Below, piece after piece: positions 1 through 9,897 of a stretch of DNA of 64,000 nucleotides; within the stretch, counting starts at the first letter, position 1, and each line of letters opens with the position of its first letter. The stretch lies in the NCBI RefSeq assembly GCF_001421805.1, contig NZ_LMLC01000004.1, positions 310,001 through 374,000 of the forward strand. The letters run 5' to 3'. The notes beneath the pieces are model-generated. The model saw only the letters and a program-made list of their open reading frames with translations. It had not been told where the DNA came from and searched no databases. The DNA is from Sphingomonas sp. Leaf34 (lineage in GTDB: Bacteria; Pseudomonadota; Alphaproteobacteria; Sphingomonadales; Sphingomonadaceae). The translations under genes and the position numbers were made by a program.

Positions 1-115
1 CTGGCACGGTCTGCGGCGTCGCCGGTACGGTGGGCGACGTGGTCTGCGCGGTTGCACCCGCAGCGACGATCATGCTCGAGGCGGCTGCGATCAGAAGGTT
101 GGTCTTAATAGTCAT
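1..115 (-). CDS. Exported protein, N-terminal fragment (cut by window edge)
   Basis: Only the first 38 codons lie in the window. They begin with ATG at 113-115 and encode a classical signal peptide: a short Lys-containing N-terminus, a hydrophobic Ala/Ile/Leu stretch and a probable cleavage site after ATAQ near residue 25, followed by a Thr/Pro-rich mature start. It lies downstream of the fasciclin lipoprotein on the same strand, so it may be a second FAS1-type protein, but nothing visible proves this. Family unassigned. Confidence 0.6.
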   Translation of the reverse strand, partial: MTIKTNLLIAAASSMIVAAGATAQTTSPTVPATPQTVP

Positions 116-251
116 CTGTGACTCCAACTATACTTGATGGGACGGGTAGAAATTCGAACGAAAAACGTAGGTATGGGCTCGGTCGATCTTCAATCTTTTC
201 GCGGACCAGCCGCAGCAGACATGCGATGAACCGAGCCATTGCCCTTGGCGA

Positions 252-887
252 TCAGCTCAATTTCGGCACGATGACGCCGTTGACCACGTGTACGACACCG
301 TTCGACTGGCGTACGTCTGCGGTTTCGACATAGCTCTTGTTGCCGTTTACGTCGGTCAACGTGATCACCGCACCAACCAGTGTCGCGGTGATCGGATCAC
401 CTTCGACCGTGGTCAACGTCGCGGTGCCCCCGCCCGCCGCGATCCGCTGGCGCAGGTCGTCGGCGGTCACGACGCCCGGCAAGACGTGATAGGTCAGTAC
501 TTTGGTCAGCGAGGATTTGTTTTCCGGCTTCAACAGCGTGTCGACCATGCCGGGCGCAAGCCGACCGAACGCGTCGTTGGTCGGTGCGAACACCGTGAAC
601 GGACCTGGGCCGGACAGTGTACCGACCAGATCGGCGGCCTTTACTGCGGCGACCAGCGTCGACAGATTCGGTGCGGCCGACGCATTGTCGACGATCGTCC
701 GGGTGGCCATCATCGGCACGCCGCCGACGGTCGGGTTGGCGACCGCGGGCGGGCCGTTCGGTACGGACAGCGCAGGATTGGCGGGCGTGGTCGACGCACT
801 GGCCACGTCGTCCTTCGATTTGCCGCTGCACGCCGCAAGCGCCAGCGCACTCGTGATCAGCAGTAGCGGAAACGTCTTCGACATCAT
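252..887 (-). CDS. Fasciclin (FAS1) domain lipoprotein
   Basis: A 211-residue protein with a lipoprotein signal peptide (lipobox LAAC, Cys20), a low-complexity linker to about residue 60, and one FAS1 domain at about 66-208. The domain shows the usual core blocks TVFAPTNDAF and LTYHVLPG, and NGVVHVVNGVIVP at the end. FAS1 domains are adhesion or ligand-binding modules; the protein should sit anchored in the cell envelope. A GGAG Shine-Dalgarno lies 5 nt before the first of two adjacent ATG codons. The truncated exported protein at 1-115 follows on the same strand. The domain is clear; the ligand is unknown. Confidence 0.9.
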   Translation of the reverse strand: MMSKTFPLLLITSALALAACSGKSKDDVASASTTPANPALSVPNGPPAVANPTVGGVPMMATRTIVDNASAAPNLSTLVAAVKAADLVGTLSGPGPFTVFAPTNDAFGRLAPGMVDTLLKPENKSSLTKVLTYHVLPGVVTADDLRQRIAAGGGTATLTTVEGDPITATLVGAVITLTDVNGNKSYVETADVRQSNGVVHVVNGVIVPKLS

Positions 888-973
888 CGGATCTCCAGCG
901 GGAAGTGCGAGACATACGATCGAACGCCGAGTTGGTTGCGCATCCGTGCCAATCCCGGCGTCGATGTGCGCCG

Positions 974-1876
974 CTATTGAACGTCGGCAAGTGCCTTGGC
1001 CATCAGCCGGAAATCCTTCTCGCGCGGGCTTGCCCGTCGCCAGACCAGCGCGATCTTTCGCACCGCGTTGATCTCATCGAGCGGCCGTGCCGTGATGTTC
1101 GTGTTGTCGAGGATCCCCGCCTTCAGCGCCATTTCGGGCAGCATCGTGATGCCGAGCCCGTTGTCGACCATCTGCACGATCGTGTGCAGCGAGGTCCCCA
1201 GCATCGTCGCTTCCGCGCGCAGTTCGGGGCGATTGCACGCCCCCAGCGCATGGTCCTTCAGGCAATGCCCATCCTCGAGCAACAGCAACCGAGTCTCGTC
1301 GATCGCCGACGCCGGGATCGCGGGCAGTGCGGCGGGCACCTCCCCCGACGGATAGGCGACGAACAGTCGATCCTCGAACAGCGTCTCGGCCGTCACTTCG
1401 CCGCAAGCATAGGGGAGTGCCAGCAGCACGCAGTCGGTGCGGCCGTTATGCAACCCCTCGCAGGCCGCGCCGCTCGGCTCCTCGCGCAGGAACAGCTTCA
1501 GGTCCGGATAATCCTTTCGCAAACGCGGCAGGATGCGCGGCAGCATGAATGGCGCGATCGTGGGGATCACGCTCATCCGCATATCGCCCGATAGCGGCTG
1601 GCCGGCGGCACGCGCCATGTCGCCCAGCTCCTCCGCCTCGCGCAGCACGCGCCGCGCCTTGTCGGCGATCGAATCACCCAGCGGCGTGAACCGCACGACG
1701 CGCCGCGTACGCTCGACCAGAACCACGCCGATCAGCGTCTCGAGCTCGCGCAGCCCCGCCGACAGCGTCGATTGCGTCACGAAACACGCTTCGGCGGCAC
1801 GGCCGAAATGCCCGTGATCCTTCAGCGCCACCAGATATTGCAGCTGTTTCAACGTCGGTAGGTAAGTCGCAGCCAT
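974..1876 (-). CDS. oxyR: LysR-family peroxide sensor OxyR
   Basis: A 300-residue LysR-type regulator: an N-terminal winged helix-turn-helix (about residues 8-65, TQSTLSAGLRELE as recognition region) and a C-terminal sensor domain. Cys205 and Cys214, in LEDGHCLKDHALGAC, sit nine residues apart exactly like the peroxide-sensing pair Cys199/Cys208 of E. coli OxyR, which form a disulfide on exposure to H2O2. It is divergent from ahpC-ahpD with a 147-bp shared promoter region, the classic position for a regulator of that operon. ATG start with GAGGCG upstream. Both sensor cysteines are intact, so a functional peroxide switch is expected. Confidence 0.95.
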   Translation of the reverse strand: MAATYLPTLKQLQYLVALKDHGHFGRAAEACFVTQSTLSAGLRELETLIGVVLVERTRRVVRFTPLGDSIADKARRVLREAEELGDMARAAGQPLSGDMRMSVIPTIAPFMLPRILPRLRKDYPDLKLFLREEPSGAACEGLHNGRTDCVLLALPYACGEVTAETLFEDRLFVAYPSGEVPAALPAIPASAIDETRLLLLEDGHCLKDHALGACNRPELRAEATMLGTSLHTIVQMVDNGLGITMLPEMALKAGILDNTNITARPLDEINAVRKIALVWRRASPREKDFRLMAKALADVQ

Positions 1877-1891
1877 TAATCGCCTCTATCG

Positions 1892-1904
1892 ATCATCAGG
1901 TGAT
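1892..1904. promoter_or_regulatory. Candidate OxyR operator between oxyR and ahpC
   Basis: A short dyad ATCA-5-TGAT lies just upstream of the oxyR start, in the only intergenic space shared by oxyR and ahpC, flanked by CTAT on the left (1885-1889) and ATAG on the right (1907-1910). LysR-type factors bind T-N11-A dyads and OxyR recognises spaced ATAG/CTAT half-sites, so this is the best candidate, but the half-site spacing is not canonical. Confidence 0.35.
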
Positions 1905-2023
1905 AAATAGAGTGTTGGATCGATTACACCAGTCCCCATATACCGCATCGCACAACGACCGAGCGGGACAACCGCCGCCAGTGAGGATGCCTGGAGCCAA
2001 AGATTTTACAGGAGGCTTCCATC

Positions 2024-2569
2024 ATGTTGACCATCGGCGACCAGTTCCCCTCGATGACCATCCCCGTCCAGCAGGGCACCGCAGCGCTGCCCGCCGGCGA
2101 GACGCTCGACCTGACGACGGCCTATCCCGGCAAGTGGAAGGTGCTGTTCTACTGGCCGAAGGACTTCACCTTCGTCTGCCCGACCGAGATCGTCGGCTAC
2201 AGCGACATCCGCGGCGATTTCGAGGATCGCGACGCCGTGCTGATCGGCGCATCGACCGACACCGCGCACGTCCACCTCGCCTGGCGCAAGTCGGATGCGG
2301 ACCTTGCCGCAGCCGACTTCCCGTGGCTGGCGGATAACGGCGCCAAGCTCGCCGACGCGCTCGGCATCGTCGACAAGAACGAGCATGTCGCGTTCCGTGC
2401 GACGTTCATCATCGATCCGGACAACGTCATCCAGGCGGTCCAGGTCAACGGCCTGAACGTCGGCCGCAACCCGGCCGAGACGCTCCGCGTGCTCGACGCG
2501 CTGCAGACCGACGAGCTGTGCCCGTGCAACTGGAACAAGGGCGACGACGTCCTCCAGCTCGCCGCCTAA
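2024..2569 (+). CDS. ahpC: Peroxiredoxin, AhpC type coupled to AhpD
   Basis: A 181-residue 2-Cys peroxiredoxin that reduces H2O2, organic peroxides and peroxynitrite in the cytosol. The peroxidatic cysteine is Cys52 in FTFVCPTE; the C-terminus has Cys166 and Cys168 in ELCPCNW, the arrangement of the mycobacterial AhpC subclass that is reduced by AhpD rather than AhpF. A strong GGAGG Shine-Dalgarno precedes the ATG. ahpD follows on the same strand after a 146-bp gap filled by a palindromic repeat, and oxyR is divergent, so peroxide induction is likely. No ahpF is present nearby. Confidence 0.95.
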   Translation: MLTIGDQFPSMTIPVQQGTAALPAGETLDLTTAYPGKWKVLFYWPKDFTFVCPTEIVGYSDIRGDFEDRDAVLIGASTDTAHVHLAWRKSDADLAAADFPWLADNGAKLADALGIVDKNEHVAFRATFIIDPDNVIQAVQVNGLNVGRNPAETLRVLDALQTDELCPCNWNKGDDVLQLAA

Positions 2570-2576
2570 GTAAAAC

Positions 2577-2706
2577 TCTTCTTTCCCCTTCCCGCTTGCG
2601 GGAGGGGGCAGGGGGTGGGCCCGCGCGCTCCCCGAACGCATCCGTTCATGGTGAGCGCGGGCCCACCCCTCAGTCCCCTCCCGCAGGCGGGAGGGGAGGA
2701 AGAATT
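2577..2706. repeat. Extragenic palindromic element (family A) inside ahpC-ahpD
   Basis: An imperfect inverted repeat of about 130 bp. The left arm contains TTCCCGCTTGCGGGAGG and GGTGGGCCCGCGC, the right arm GCGCGGGCCCACC and CCCGCAGGCGGGAGGGG. It ends 10 bp before ahpD and could fold into a large hairpin in the ahpC-ahpD transcript, so it may tune ahpD expression (inference). Confidence 0.7.
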
Positions 2707-2715
2707 AGTAGAGAT

Positions 2716-3234
2716 ATGTCGCTCAAGGAATTCGCCGGGCAGCTGCCCGATTACGCCAAGGATATCCGTCTCAACGTCGGCTCGCTGCTGAACGAGACGC
2801 ATCTGACCGATCAGCGCAAATACGGCCTGCTGCTCACCTGCGCGCACGGTTCGGGCTACAAGCCGCTCGTCGAGGCCGCCGAAGCCGAATGCGCGCCCAA
2901 GCTGTCGCCCGAAGCCGCCACCGCCGCCCGCGCCGCCGCTGCGGTGATGGCGATGAACAACGTCTATTACCGGTTCACGCATCTCGCCGGGAACCAGGAA
3001 TATCGCAACATGCCCGCCAAGCTGCGCATGAACGTGATCGGCCAGCCGGGCATCGACAAGGTCGATTTCGAGCTGTTCAGCCTGGCCGTGTCGGCGATGA
3101 ACGGCTGCGGCATGTGCATCGACAGCCACGAGCAGATCCTGAAAAAGGCGGGCGTCACCGCGGAGGCGATCCAGACCTCGGTCCGCATCGGCGCTGTGAT
3201 GGCGGCCGTCGCGACGGTCCACGCTACGCTGTGA
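2716..3234 (+). CDS. ahpD: Alkyl hydroperoxide reductase AhpD
   Basis: A 172-residue all-helical AhpD-type protein (carboxymuconolactone decarboxylase fold). The redox motif is Cys131-Gly-Met-Cys134 followed by His138, with Glu119 upstream, matching the catalytic set of mycobacterial AhpD. It passes electrons to AhpC and belongs to the same peroxide defence system. The start is set at ATG 2716, which gives the family's usual N-terminus (MSLKEF). The reading frame is open further upstream, but only across the palindromic repeat. It is probably co-transcribed with ahpC. Confidence 0.93.
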   Translation: MSLKEFAGQLPDYAKDIRLNVGSLLNETHLTDQRKYGLLLTCAHGSGYKPLVEAAEAECAPKLSPEAATAARAAAAVMAMNNVYYRFTHLAGNQEYRNMPAKLRMNVIGQPGIDKVDFELFSLAVSAMNGCGMCIDSHEQILKKAGVTAEAIQTSVRIGAVMAAVATVHATL

Positions 3235-3240
3235 CGCGGT

Positions 3241-3367
3241 AATCCTCCCCCGCGAGGGGGAGGTGGCTGGCGCTTGCCAGACGGAGGGGGAGGAAAGGGG
3301 TAACGCCTGTTGCGTGTCCGCCCCCTCCGTCGCCTTCGGCGCCACCTCCCCCTGGCGGGGGAGGATT
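3241..3367. repeat. Extragenic palindromic element (family A)
   Basis: A 127-bp element with perfect terminal inverted repeats AATCCTCCCCCGC / GCGGGGGAGGATT. Its interior is nearly identical to the copy at 29705-29830. It lies between the convergent genes ahpD and the TauE-like exporter, where a strong hairpin could also end both transcripts. Confidence 0.85.
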
Positions 3368-3377
3368 GTACGAGTTT

Positions 3378-4145
3378 CTAGTGCCAGATCGCGCGGTAGA
3401 GGCCGAACAGGCTGGTGATCGTCAGGATCACGCCTACCATCACCATCAAGGTCTTCGCCGGAACACGCTTCGCCAGCATCGCCCCGAACGGCGCGGCCAG
3501 CACGCCGCCGATCAGCAGCCCCACCGTCGCCTGCGTGAACGCCGACCAGCCAAGCTGCGTGATGAACGTCGCGGAGATCGTCGCGGTCAGGAAGAATTCA
3601 GCCGTGTTGACCGTCCCGATCGTGGTGCGCGGCGACGCCCCCTGAACCAGCAGGTTCGACGTCACGACCGGCCCCCAGCCGCCGCCGCCCGCCGCATCGA
3701 GGAACCCGCCGACGAGCCCGAGCGGCTCGACGATCTTCGGCTCCTTCTGCTTGGGCGGATAGCGCAGCCCGCGGTAGAGCAGGTAGACGCCGATCGACGT
3801 CAGATAGGCCAGGATGAACGGCTTGGCGGTGCTCGCGTCGATGTTCGACAGCACATAGGCGCCCAACACCCCGCCGATCACGCCCGGGATCATCAGCCGC
3901 AGAAACAGCGTCCAGTTCACGTTCTTGTGCAGCACATGGCTGATCCCCGACACCGCGGTGGTGAATGTCTCGACGGTATGCACGCCCGCCGACGCGGCGG
4001 CCGGCGGCACCCCGACCCACAGCAGCAGCGTATTCGAGATCACCCCGAACGCCATGCCCAGCGCGCCATCGACGACCTGCGCAGCGAACCCGACCAGGAT
4101 GAAGGGCAGCAGCGTCTCGAAGCTCACGGTCGTCAGGTCGAACAT
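3378..4145 (-). CDS. TauE/SafE-family membrane exporter
   Basis: A hydrophobic protein of about 255 residues with roughly eight membrane segments. The family fingerprint is seen in the GFAAQVVDGALGMAFG block near the N-terminus and its second-half counterpart GGFLDAAGGGGWGPVV. The family exports small sulfur compounds (sulfite, sulfoacetate, taurine products). Two in-frame ATGs exist at 4151 and 4145. AAGGGG lies 6 nt before the second and directly abuts the first, so 4145 is preferred. It is divergent from cysE, which fits a role in sulfur metabolism, but the substrate cannot be read from sequence. Confidence 0.88.
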   Translation of the reverse strand: MFDLTTVSFETLLPFILVGFAAQVVDGALGMAFGVISNTLLLWVGVPPAAASAGVHTVETFTTAVSGISHVLHKNVNWTLFLRLMIPGVIGGVLGAYVLSNIDASTAKPFILAYLTSIGVYLLYRGLRYPPKQKEPKIVEPLGLVGGFLDAAGGGGWGPVVTSNLLVQGASPRTTIGTVNTAEFFLTATISATFITQLGWSAFTQATVGLLIGGVLAAPFGAMLAKRVPAKTLMVMVGVILTITSLFGLYRAIWH

Positions 4146-4308
4146 CGGCATCCCCTTGCAATCATGTCCTACCTGCTACGCGCGGGCTTATCCGACAACA
4201 AAGATAGGCTTTACCCCGATCCGGACGATCTGATGCCCCCCAAAGCGCGCGCTTCTGGAAATCGACCGTTCGATATCCTAGATACGGCAATCGCGAAGGG
4301 GACTGCGG

Positions 4309-5001
4309 ATGTCGAGCGGATTACTGGCCTATCTGGATTCGATCCGCGCCCGCGACCCGGCCCCGCATTCGCGCGCCGAGATCATGCTGTACCCCGGCGT
4401 ATGGGCACTCGGCTATCACCGCATCGCGCATCGTCTGTACAAGGCGAAACTGTATTTCCTCGCGCGCTGCGTCAATCACTGGTCGCGGTTCATGACCGCG
4501 ATCGACATCCACCCCGGCGCGACGATCGGCCGCAATTTCTTCATCGACCACGGCTTCGTCGTGATCGGCGAGACCGCGGAGATCGGCGACGACGTGACGA
4601 TCTACCAGTGCGTCACGCTCGGCGGCACCAGCCCCGACAATGGCGTCCAGGGTAAGCGTCACCCCACGATCCTCGACGGGGCGATCATCGGCTCGGGTGC
4701 GCAGGTGCTTGGACCCATCACGCTTGGCATGCGCTCACGCGTCGGCGCCAACGCGGTCGTCACGCGCGACGTACCGGCGGGAACGACGGTCGTCGGCATT
4801 CCCGCGCGCACGACCACGATCGAAGGCGGCAACGCGCCCGAGCTGCCGCGGTTCGTGCCTTATGGTACGCCGTGCAGCGAGGCGTTCGACCCGGCGACGC
4901 AGAAGATGGAGCTGATGCGGTGCGAACTCGAGACGATGCGCAAGCGGCTCGACGCGCTGCTCGCCGACGATCAGCCAGAAGGCCGTCGCGACCGCGCATG
5001 A
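4309..5001 (+). CDS. cysE: Serine O-acetyltransferase
   Basis: A 230-residue member of the CysE/EpsC family, which transfers acetyl from acetyl-CoA to L-serine, the first step of cysteine synthesis. An N-terminal helical part (residues 1-60, including [17 protein letters not shown]) precedes a left-handed beta-helix of hexapeptide repeats (about 65-165) with the catalytic histidines in DIHPGA and IDHG, and GKRHPT later. The C-terminal tail is longer than in short EpsC-type enzymes and partly charged. The DUF2794 gene follows after 13 bp and is probably in the same operon. Confidence 0.93.
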   Translation: MSSGLLAYLDSIRARDPAPHSRAEIMLYPGVWALGYHRIAHRLYKAKLYFLARCVNHWSRFMTAIDIHPGATIGRNFFIDHGFVVIGETAEIGDDVTIYQCVTLGGTSPDNGVQGKRHPTILDGAIIGSGAQVLGPITLGMRSRVGANAVVTRDVPAGTTVVGIPARTTTIEGGNAPELPRFVPYGTPCSEAFDPATQKMELMRCELETMRKRLDALLADDQPEGRRDRA

Positions 5002-5014
5002 TGGTGGCTGGCTG

Positions 5015-5353
5015 ATGGGCGTCGTGCCGTTCCCGATACCGTCCAAGGCGACGCAGGTCGGCTTCGAACGCCTCGAACTCAATCGGATTCTCGATCTCTA
5101 CGGCCGGATGGTCGCAGCGGGCCACTGGCGCGACTATGCGATTGATCTCGGGAAGGACGCCGCGGTGTTCGCAGCGTTCCGCCGCGCCGCCGAACGGCCC
5201 GAGTTCCGGATCGAGAAACGACCCGCCTTGCGCAACAAGCAGGGCATGTGGGCGCTCATCGGCGAAGGCGGCGCTGTCGTGAAGCGCGGGCATGATCTGG
5301 GTCCGGTGCTGGCCCCGGTGGAACGGCGCCTGATGAAGCTGGTCGAGAACTGA
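5015..5353 (+). CDS. DUF2794 family protein
   Basis: A 112-residue protein matching the alphaproteobacterial DUF2794 family by its central block RILDLYGRMVAAGHWRDYAID and by FRIEKRPALRNKQG and KRGHDLG further on. No membrane segment or signal peptide is visible; presumably cytosolic. Function unknown. It lies 13 bp after cysE on the same strand and ends just before a small hairpin that could terminate the transcript. Confidence 0.85.
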   Translation: MGVVPFPIPSKATQVGFERLELNRILDLYGRMVAAGHWRDYAIDLGKDAAVFAAFRRAAERPEFRIEKRPALRNKQGMWALIGEGGAVVKRGHDLGPVLAPVERRLMKLVEN

Positions 5354-5358
5354 GGCAT

Positions 5359-5397
5359 CTCGATAATCCATCCCCTTGGCGGGGGAGGATTATCGAG
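5359..5397. terminator. Hairpin between convergent genes (shortened family A repeat)
   Basis: Perfect arms CTCGATAATCC (5359-5369) and GGATTATCGAG (5387-5397) enclose TTGGCGGGGGA, the end motif of the family A element. It lies between the stop of the DUF2794 gene and the end of the oppositely oriented TonB-dependent receptor, so it probably ends both transcripts. There is no clear T-run, and it looks like an internal-deletion remnant of the longer repeat. Confidence 0.5.
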
Positions 5398-5426
5398 GAC
5401 GCTATCACGGCTAACGACGGCTCAGA

Positions 5427-8348
5427 TCAAAGCCCCCATGACAGGCGGATATACCCGAATTGGCCCGGCACATCGTAGGTGGTCGGATCGTAGTTTGGCC
5501 CGGTGCAGCTGAAGCAGGCAGGCGGGTCCTGGTTGAAGACGTTGTTCACGCCGATCGTCAGCCCCAGCTGGTTCTCCAGCCAGCCCGGCGCGAGCGTCAG
5601 CTGCACATCGCCGTAGAAGGTGTTGTCGAGCGTCTTGCCGTCGGCTTCCTTCACGCTCTTGATGTAGCGGGCGGTGAACGAGGCGCGCGCCGCGCCGATG
5701 TCCCAGTCGACGACCGCGTTGCCCTTGAACTTCGGATAGGATTGCTCGGGCGAGCCGCGCGTCGTGCCCTGGTAGTTGGTGGTGGTGAAGCCGACCGTCG
5801 CCGGGAAGCTCTCGGCGTATTTCAGCAGGATGTTGCCGTTGAGCGAAAGCCCGAACGTCCCCGCCGAGGTCTGCGGCGAGCGATAGATCGCCGTCACGTC
5901 GACGCCGCGCGTGCGGATGCCGCCGATATTCTGCAACTGGGCATTGATGCGCGAGATCAGACCGTTGGGCGTCCGGGTGATCGCCGCGCAGCTGAGCGCA
6001 TCCGCGGCCTGCGCGCAACGGCTGAGCGTCAGCGTCGCATCGGTCGCGGCGATCGCGTCGTCGACCTTGATGTCGTAGTAATTGCCCTCGATGCTGAACT
6101 GGCTGGCGATCCCGCTGGTCCGCGCCCAGCTTGGGGCATACACCGCGCCGAACAGCCATGTCCGCGACGTCTCGGGTTTCAGTGCCTTGTTGCCGCCGGT
6201 CAGGACGCTGAGCTGGCCGCCATTCGGCTCCTGATAGCTGCCGTTGGCCGGAACGCCGTTGGCGGTGCAGTTGGTGCGGACGGTCGCGGATGACTGATAG
6301 GGCGATCCGGCGACGTTGGTGCAGGGATCGTCGATCGACGCGTCCGATCGCGATTCCGCGCCGAACAATTCGCCGATGCTCGGCGCGCGGAACCCCTGCG
6401 CATAGGATGCGCGCAACAGCAGGTCGCTGAACGGCTTCCACAGGCCGCTGCCGGTATAGGTCGTGTTGCTGCCGCTGATCGAATAGTTCGAATGCCGCAC
6501 CGCACCGCCGATCTCGAGCGATTGGATGAGCGGCGTGTTGTGGATCAGCGGTACGCGCAACTCGGCATAGACTTCGTCCGAATTGAAATGCCCGCGCGCG
6601 GGCTGTGCAGGGATGTCGGCGCCGAGCCCGGCGGCAATGATCGGATCTGGCGTGAAGCTGCCATATTGCACGCGGTGCTCATAACCGGCGGCGAGGCCGA
6701 CCGGGCCCGCGGGCAGGTCGAACAGTTCGCCGGAGATATTGGCGGTGTAGTCCTCGAGGCTCTGAGAACTGCGCGCACGCTCGTCGAACGCAATGAAGCC
6801 GAGCATGGCCGGCGTGACCGAACCCGCGCCACCGAAGATGTTGAACGGCACGCATGCGCCGGTGCAGTTCGCGACCGGACCCAGCGCCTGGGCGAGATTG
6901 GCGGCGTTGATGTTGCCGGTAAACAGCTGCTTGGCATCGTTGAAGCCAAGGACCGCGTTGACGTCCCAGTAGAATTTGCGTTCGCCGACATGGAACGACC
7001 CGTCCAGCGTCGCGGTCGCCGACATCGTGTCGACCGTCTGCGAATAGGTGCGCTGTCCCGCCTCGACCAGGCGACGGCGGACCGTCGAATAATTGGCCGG
7101 ACCGTTACCCGCGCCGCCTGCCGACAGCGTGTAGCCGAACGGGTTGAACGGGTTCGTCGCATCGACCGAGATCGTGTCGAGCAGATTGCCGTTGCCCGCA
7201 TCGGGCCCGATCACCAGCGGCAAAAACGCGGCTTGGTTCTGCGAATTGCGACGCGTGTAGTTCAGTTTGACCCGCAGGTTCACGGTATCGGTGAGTTCCT
7301 GTTTCGCGCTGACGAAGAAGCCGTAACGTTCGGACGGGGTCAGGAAATAGTTGAACGGCGCGAAGTTGAAGCGGTCGGCAGCGGTGAACTCCTTGAAGTC
7401 GCTGTTCGGGCCGGTCGGATTGGCGGCGTCGTAGCGGGGCCGTCCGGCAATCGGGGCCGATTTCAGCGTCAGGTTCCGCCCGCCGACCTGGAAGAATCCG
7501 GTTGGCGTCGCGCCGGAACACCCGCCGATCGGATCGCTGCACGACGTTTGGCCGGGATTGGGGAATTGCGAGATCGAGCGATCGCGCGTCCGGACTGCCT
7601 CCTGCTTCACGTAGCTGCCGCCGAACACCACGCTCGTCCGCGGCGCCTGGATGCCATAGCTGACGTTATAGTCCTGCGTGTGCCCGTCGCCCTGGCGGAA
7701 CGTGCCGAACTGCGCGGACGCCTTGAGGCCCTTCTGCTGCGACTTCGTGATGATGTTGACGACGCCGGCCAGTGCATCGGAGCCGTAGAGCGGCGACTGC
7801 CCCGACTGGAGTATTTCGATCCGCTCGATCGAGCCGACCTGGATCGTGTTCAGATCGACCGTCGAGGGGATGCCGCTGGCCGAAGCACCGTTGACGAAGC
7901 GCAGGCCGTCCACCAGCACCAGCGTCCGTTTGGCCGTGAGGTAGCGCAGATCGATCTCGGCCGACCCGGCACCGACGCCGCCGCCATCGGGCGGATTGCC
8001 GATATTGCCCGAATTATTGACCTTCGAATTGAGCCCGCCGGCCGCGCTCGGCAGCCGCTGAAGCACGTCGGCAACCGACGAAAGCCCCGTCCGCTGGATC
8101 GATTGCGCATCGACCGTGACGACCGGCGAGGGCTGGTCGAGCGGACTGCGGCGAATGCGCGATCCGGTCACGACGATCTCGTCCCCACCCGGCTGATCGA
8201 TGGTCGCGTCGGCGACCTGGACGCCATCGGTGGCCGGCGTCGTCACCGCCTGTGCGAAGGCCGGCATCGCCGCGAGCATCGCCGCCAATGCCAAACCGCT
8301 GGCGCCGGCATATTTACCCGCGCTGTTGAACGTCTTGATCCCACGCAT
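5427..8348 (-). CDS. TonB-dependent outer-membrane receptor
   Basis: A 973-residue receptor for energy-dependent uptake across the outer membrane. A signal peptide (residues 1-33, ending in PAFAQA) is followed by the plug domain: [11 protein letters not shown], then [13 protein letters not shown] and [28 protein letters not shown]. The beta-barrel ends in YIRLSWGL. The gene start has AGGGGGAAG 6 nt before ATG. The long GSRI-type plug and Gly/Asn-rich loops resemble the large sphingomonad receptors for carbohydrates, peptides or natural products. No substrate genes are adjacent, so the ligand is unknown. Confidence 0.95.
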   Translation of the reverse strand: MRGIKTFNSAGKYAGASGLALAAMLAAMPAFAQAVTTPATDGVQVADATIDQPGGDEIVVTGSRIRRSPLDQPSPVVTVDAQSIQRTGLSSVADVLQRLPSAAGGLNSKVNNSGNIGNPPDGGGVGAGSAEIDLRYLTAKRTLVLVDGLRFVNGASASGIPSTVDLNTIQVGSIERIEILQSGQSPLYGSDALAGVVNIITKSQQKGLKASAQFGTFRQGDGHTQDYNVSYGIQAPRTSVVFGGSYVKQEAVRTRDRSISQFPNPGQTSCSDPIGGCSGATPTGFFQVGGRNLTLKSAPIAGRPRYDAANPTGPNSDFKEFTAADRFNFAPFNYFLTPSERYGFFVSAKQELTDTVNLRVKLNYTRRNSQNQAAFLPLVIGPDAGNGNLLDTISVDATNPFNPFGYTLSAGGAGNGPANYSTVRRRLVEAGQRTYSQTVDTMSATATLDGSFHVGERKFYWDVNAVLGFNDAKQLFTGNINAANLAQALGPVANCTGACVPFNIFGGAGSVTPAMLGFIAFDERARSSQSLEDYTANISGELFDLPAGPVGLAAGYEHRVQYGSFTPDPIIAAGLGADIPAQPARGHFNSDEVYAELRVPLIHNTPLIQSLEIGGAVRHSNYSISGSNTTYTGSGLWKPFSDLLLRASYAQGFRAPSIGELFGAESRSDASIDDPCTNVAGSPYQSSATVRTNCTANGVPANGSYQEPNGGQLSVLTGGNKALKPETSRTWLFGAVYAPSWARTSGIASQFSIEGNYYDIKVDDAIAATDATLTLSRCAQAADALSCAAITRTPNGLISRINAQLQNIGGIRTRGVDVTAIYRSPQTSAGTFGLSLNGNILLKYAESFPATVGFTTTNYQGTTRGSPEQSYPKFKGNAVVDWDIGAARASFTARYIKSVKEADGKTLDNTFYGDVQLTLAPGWLENQLGLTIGVNNVFNQDPPACFSCTGPNYDPTTYDVPGQFGYIRLSWGL

Positions 8349-8508
8349 GAACGCTTCCCCCTTGTTCGTGCCCCGACAAACATCCGCTCGATTATCTTAT
8401 GTGTGCGAATGATGACTCGGAGGCGTAACGAAGCAAGCGACGATTGCGCATTAGGACAATTTTGTTGCGAAAAATGCCAGCCGTGTTGCGCCTAGGACAC
8501 GGCGTGGG

Positions 8509-9813
8509 TCAGACGAGCACCGGGGCCGCCGCCCGGTCCGCTTCCCCGAAGACACGCAGGTAGCGAGCGATTTCCGCGGGTTCGCCGGTCGCCTTGGCCG
8601 GATTATCCGACAATTTCACCGCCGGGCGCCCGTTCGCCTCGATTACCTTGCACACGAGCGAGATCGGCTCCAGCGCCGCCGCGCCATCGGGATCGCAGCC
8701 GCGGAAGTCGTTGGTGAGATTGGTCCCCCAGCCAAAGCTCATCCGCACGCGCCCGTGGAAATGACGATAGGTCTGCTCGATCGTGTCGATGTCCATGCCA
8801 TCGGAAAAGATCAGCAGCTTGGTCTTCGGATCGACGCCCTGCTCTTCCCACCAGCGGATGATCTGCTCGCCGCCCGCGATCGGCGGGGCGCTGTCGGGGC
8901 GGAAACCCGTCCACTCCGACAGCCAGTGTGGCGCGTTGCGCAGGAACGCGGTCGTGCCGAACGCGTCGGGCAGCGCGATCAGTAGGTTGCCGTTATAATG
9001 TCGCCGCCAATGCTCGAGCACGCGGTACGGTGCCTCGGCGAGTTCGGCGTCGCTGTCGGCCAGCGCGGCGGTCACCATCGGCAGTTCGTGCGCATTGGTG
9101 CCGATCGCCTCGAGGTCCGCGTCCATCGCCAGCAGCACGTTCGACGTGCCGATGAACCGGTCGCCAAGCCCTTCCTTGAGCGCCTCGACGCACCAGCGCT
9201 GCCACAGGAAGCCGTGCCGCCGCCGCGTACCGAAATCCGACAGGACGAGATCGGGCAGATCGCGTAGCCGCTCGACCTTCTCCCACAGCTTGGCCTTGGC
9301 GCGCGCATAGACGATATCGAGCGCGAAACGCCCCCGGTCGCGTAGGGCGGCACGCGATTTGAGTTCGTTGATGATCGTGAGCGCGGGGATCTCCCACATC
9401 GTCGTATGCGCCCAGGGGCCGTCGAAATGCAGCTCATACTGGCCGTCGACCTTGCGCAGGTCGTACGCCGGCAGCTGGAAGTCGGCGAGCCAGGCGAGGA
9501 ACTCAGGGCCGAACATCTTCTGCTTGCCGTAGAAGCTGTTGCCCGCGAGCCAGATCAGCTCCTTCTTGGCGAACCTGAGCGTCCGCGCGTGATCGAGCTG
9601 CGCGCGCAGTTCGGCTTCGTCGACGATCTCGGAGAGGCGCACGGTCTTGGTCCGGTTGATCAGCGCGAAGGTTGCGCTGACGTCGGGGTAGACCTGCCGG
9701 ATCATCTGCAACATCAGCAGCTTGTAGAAATCGGTATCGAGCAGGCTGCGCACGATCGGATCGAGCCGGAAATTGTGATTGTACGTCCGGGTGGCGATAT
9801 CGGTCACGGCCAT
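8509..9813 (-). CDS. pncB: Nicotinate phosphoribosyltransferase
   Basis: A 434-residue NAPRTase that joins nicotinate and PRPP to nicotinate mononucleotide in the Preiss-Handler NAD salvage route. Family signatures seen: [13 protein letters not shown] at the N-terminus, the phosphoribosyl-binding region [24 protein letters not shown], and GWGTNLTND with [12 protein letters not shown] near the C-terminus. Shine-Dalgarno AGGAG lies 7 nt before ATG. It is divergent from pncA over an 84-bp gap, so the two enzymes acting in sequence (nicotinamide to nicotinate to NaMN) share a promoter region. Confidence 0.97.
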   Translation of the reverse strand: MAVTDIATRTYNHNFRLDPIVRSLLDTDFYKLLMLQMIRQVYPDVSATFALINRTKTVRLSEIVDEAELRAQLDHARTLRFAKKELIWLAGNSFYGKQKMFGPEFLAWLADFQLPAYDLRKVDGQYELHFDGPWAHTTMWEIPALTIINELKSRAALRDRGRFALDIVYARAKAKLWEKVERLRDLPDLVLSDFGTRRRHGFLWQRWCVEALKEGLGDRFIGTSNVLLAMDADLEAIGTNAHELPMVTAALADSDAELAEAPYRVLEHWRRHYNGNLLIALPDAFGTTAFLRNAPHWLSEWTGFRPDSAPPIAGGEQIIRWWEEQGVDPKTKLLIFSDGMDIDTIEQTYRHFHGRVRMSFGWGTNLTNDFRGCDPDGAAALEPISLVCKVIEANGRPAVKLSDNPAKATGEPAEIARYLRVFGEADRAAAPVLV

Positions 9814-9897
9814 GCGCGCGGGCTCCTGCGTTGCTTGGGGGTTGCGGGTGTCCGAGATGCGGGGAGTGTGTCAAGCAGCGCGCAAAGGAGACGGACG

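Noticed and set aside
6492..8495. Long plus-strand open frame opposite the TonB-dependent receptor
   Set aside because: Arg/Asp/Val-rich composition typical of a shadow frame; the receptor on the minus strand is unambiguous.
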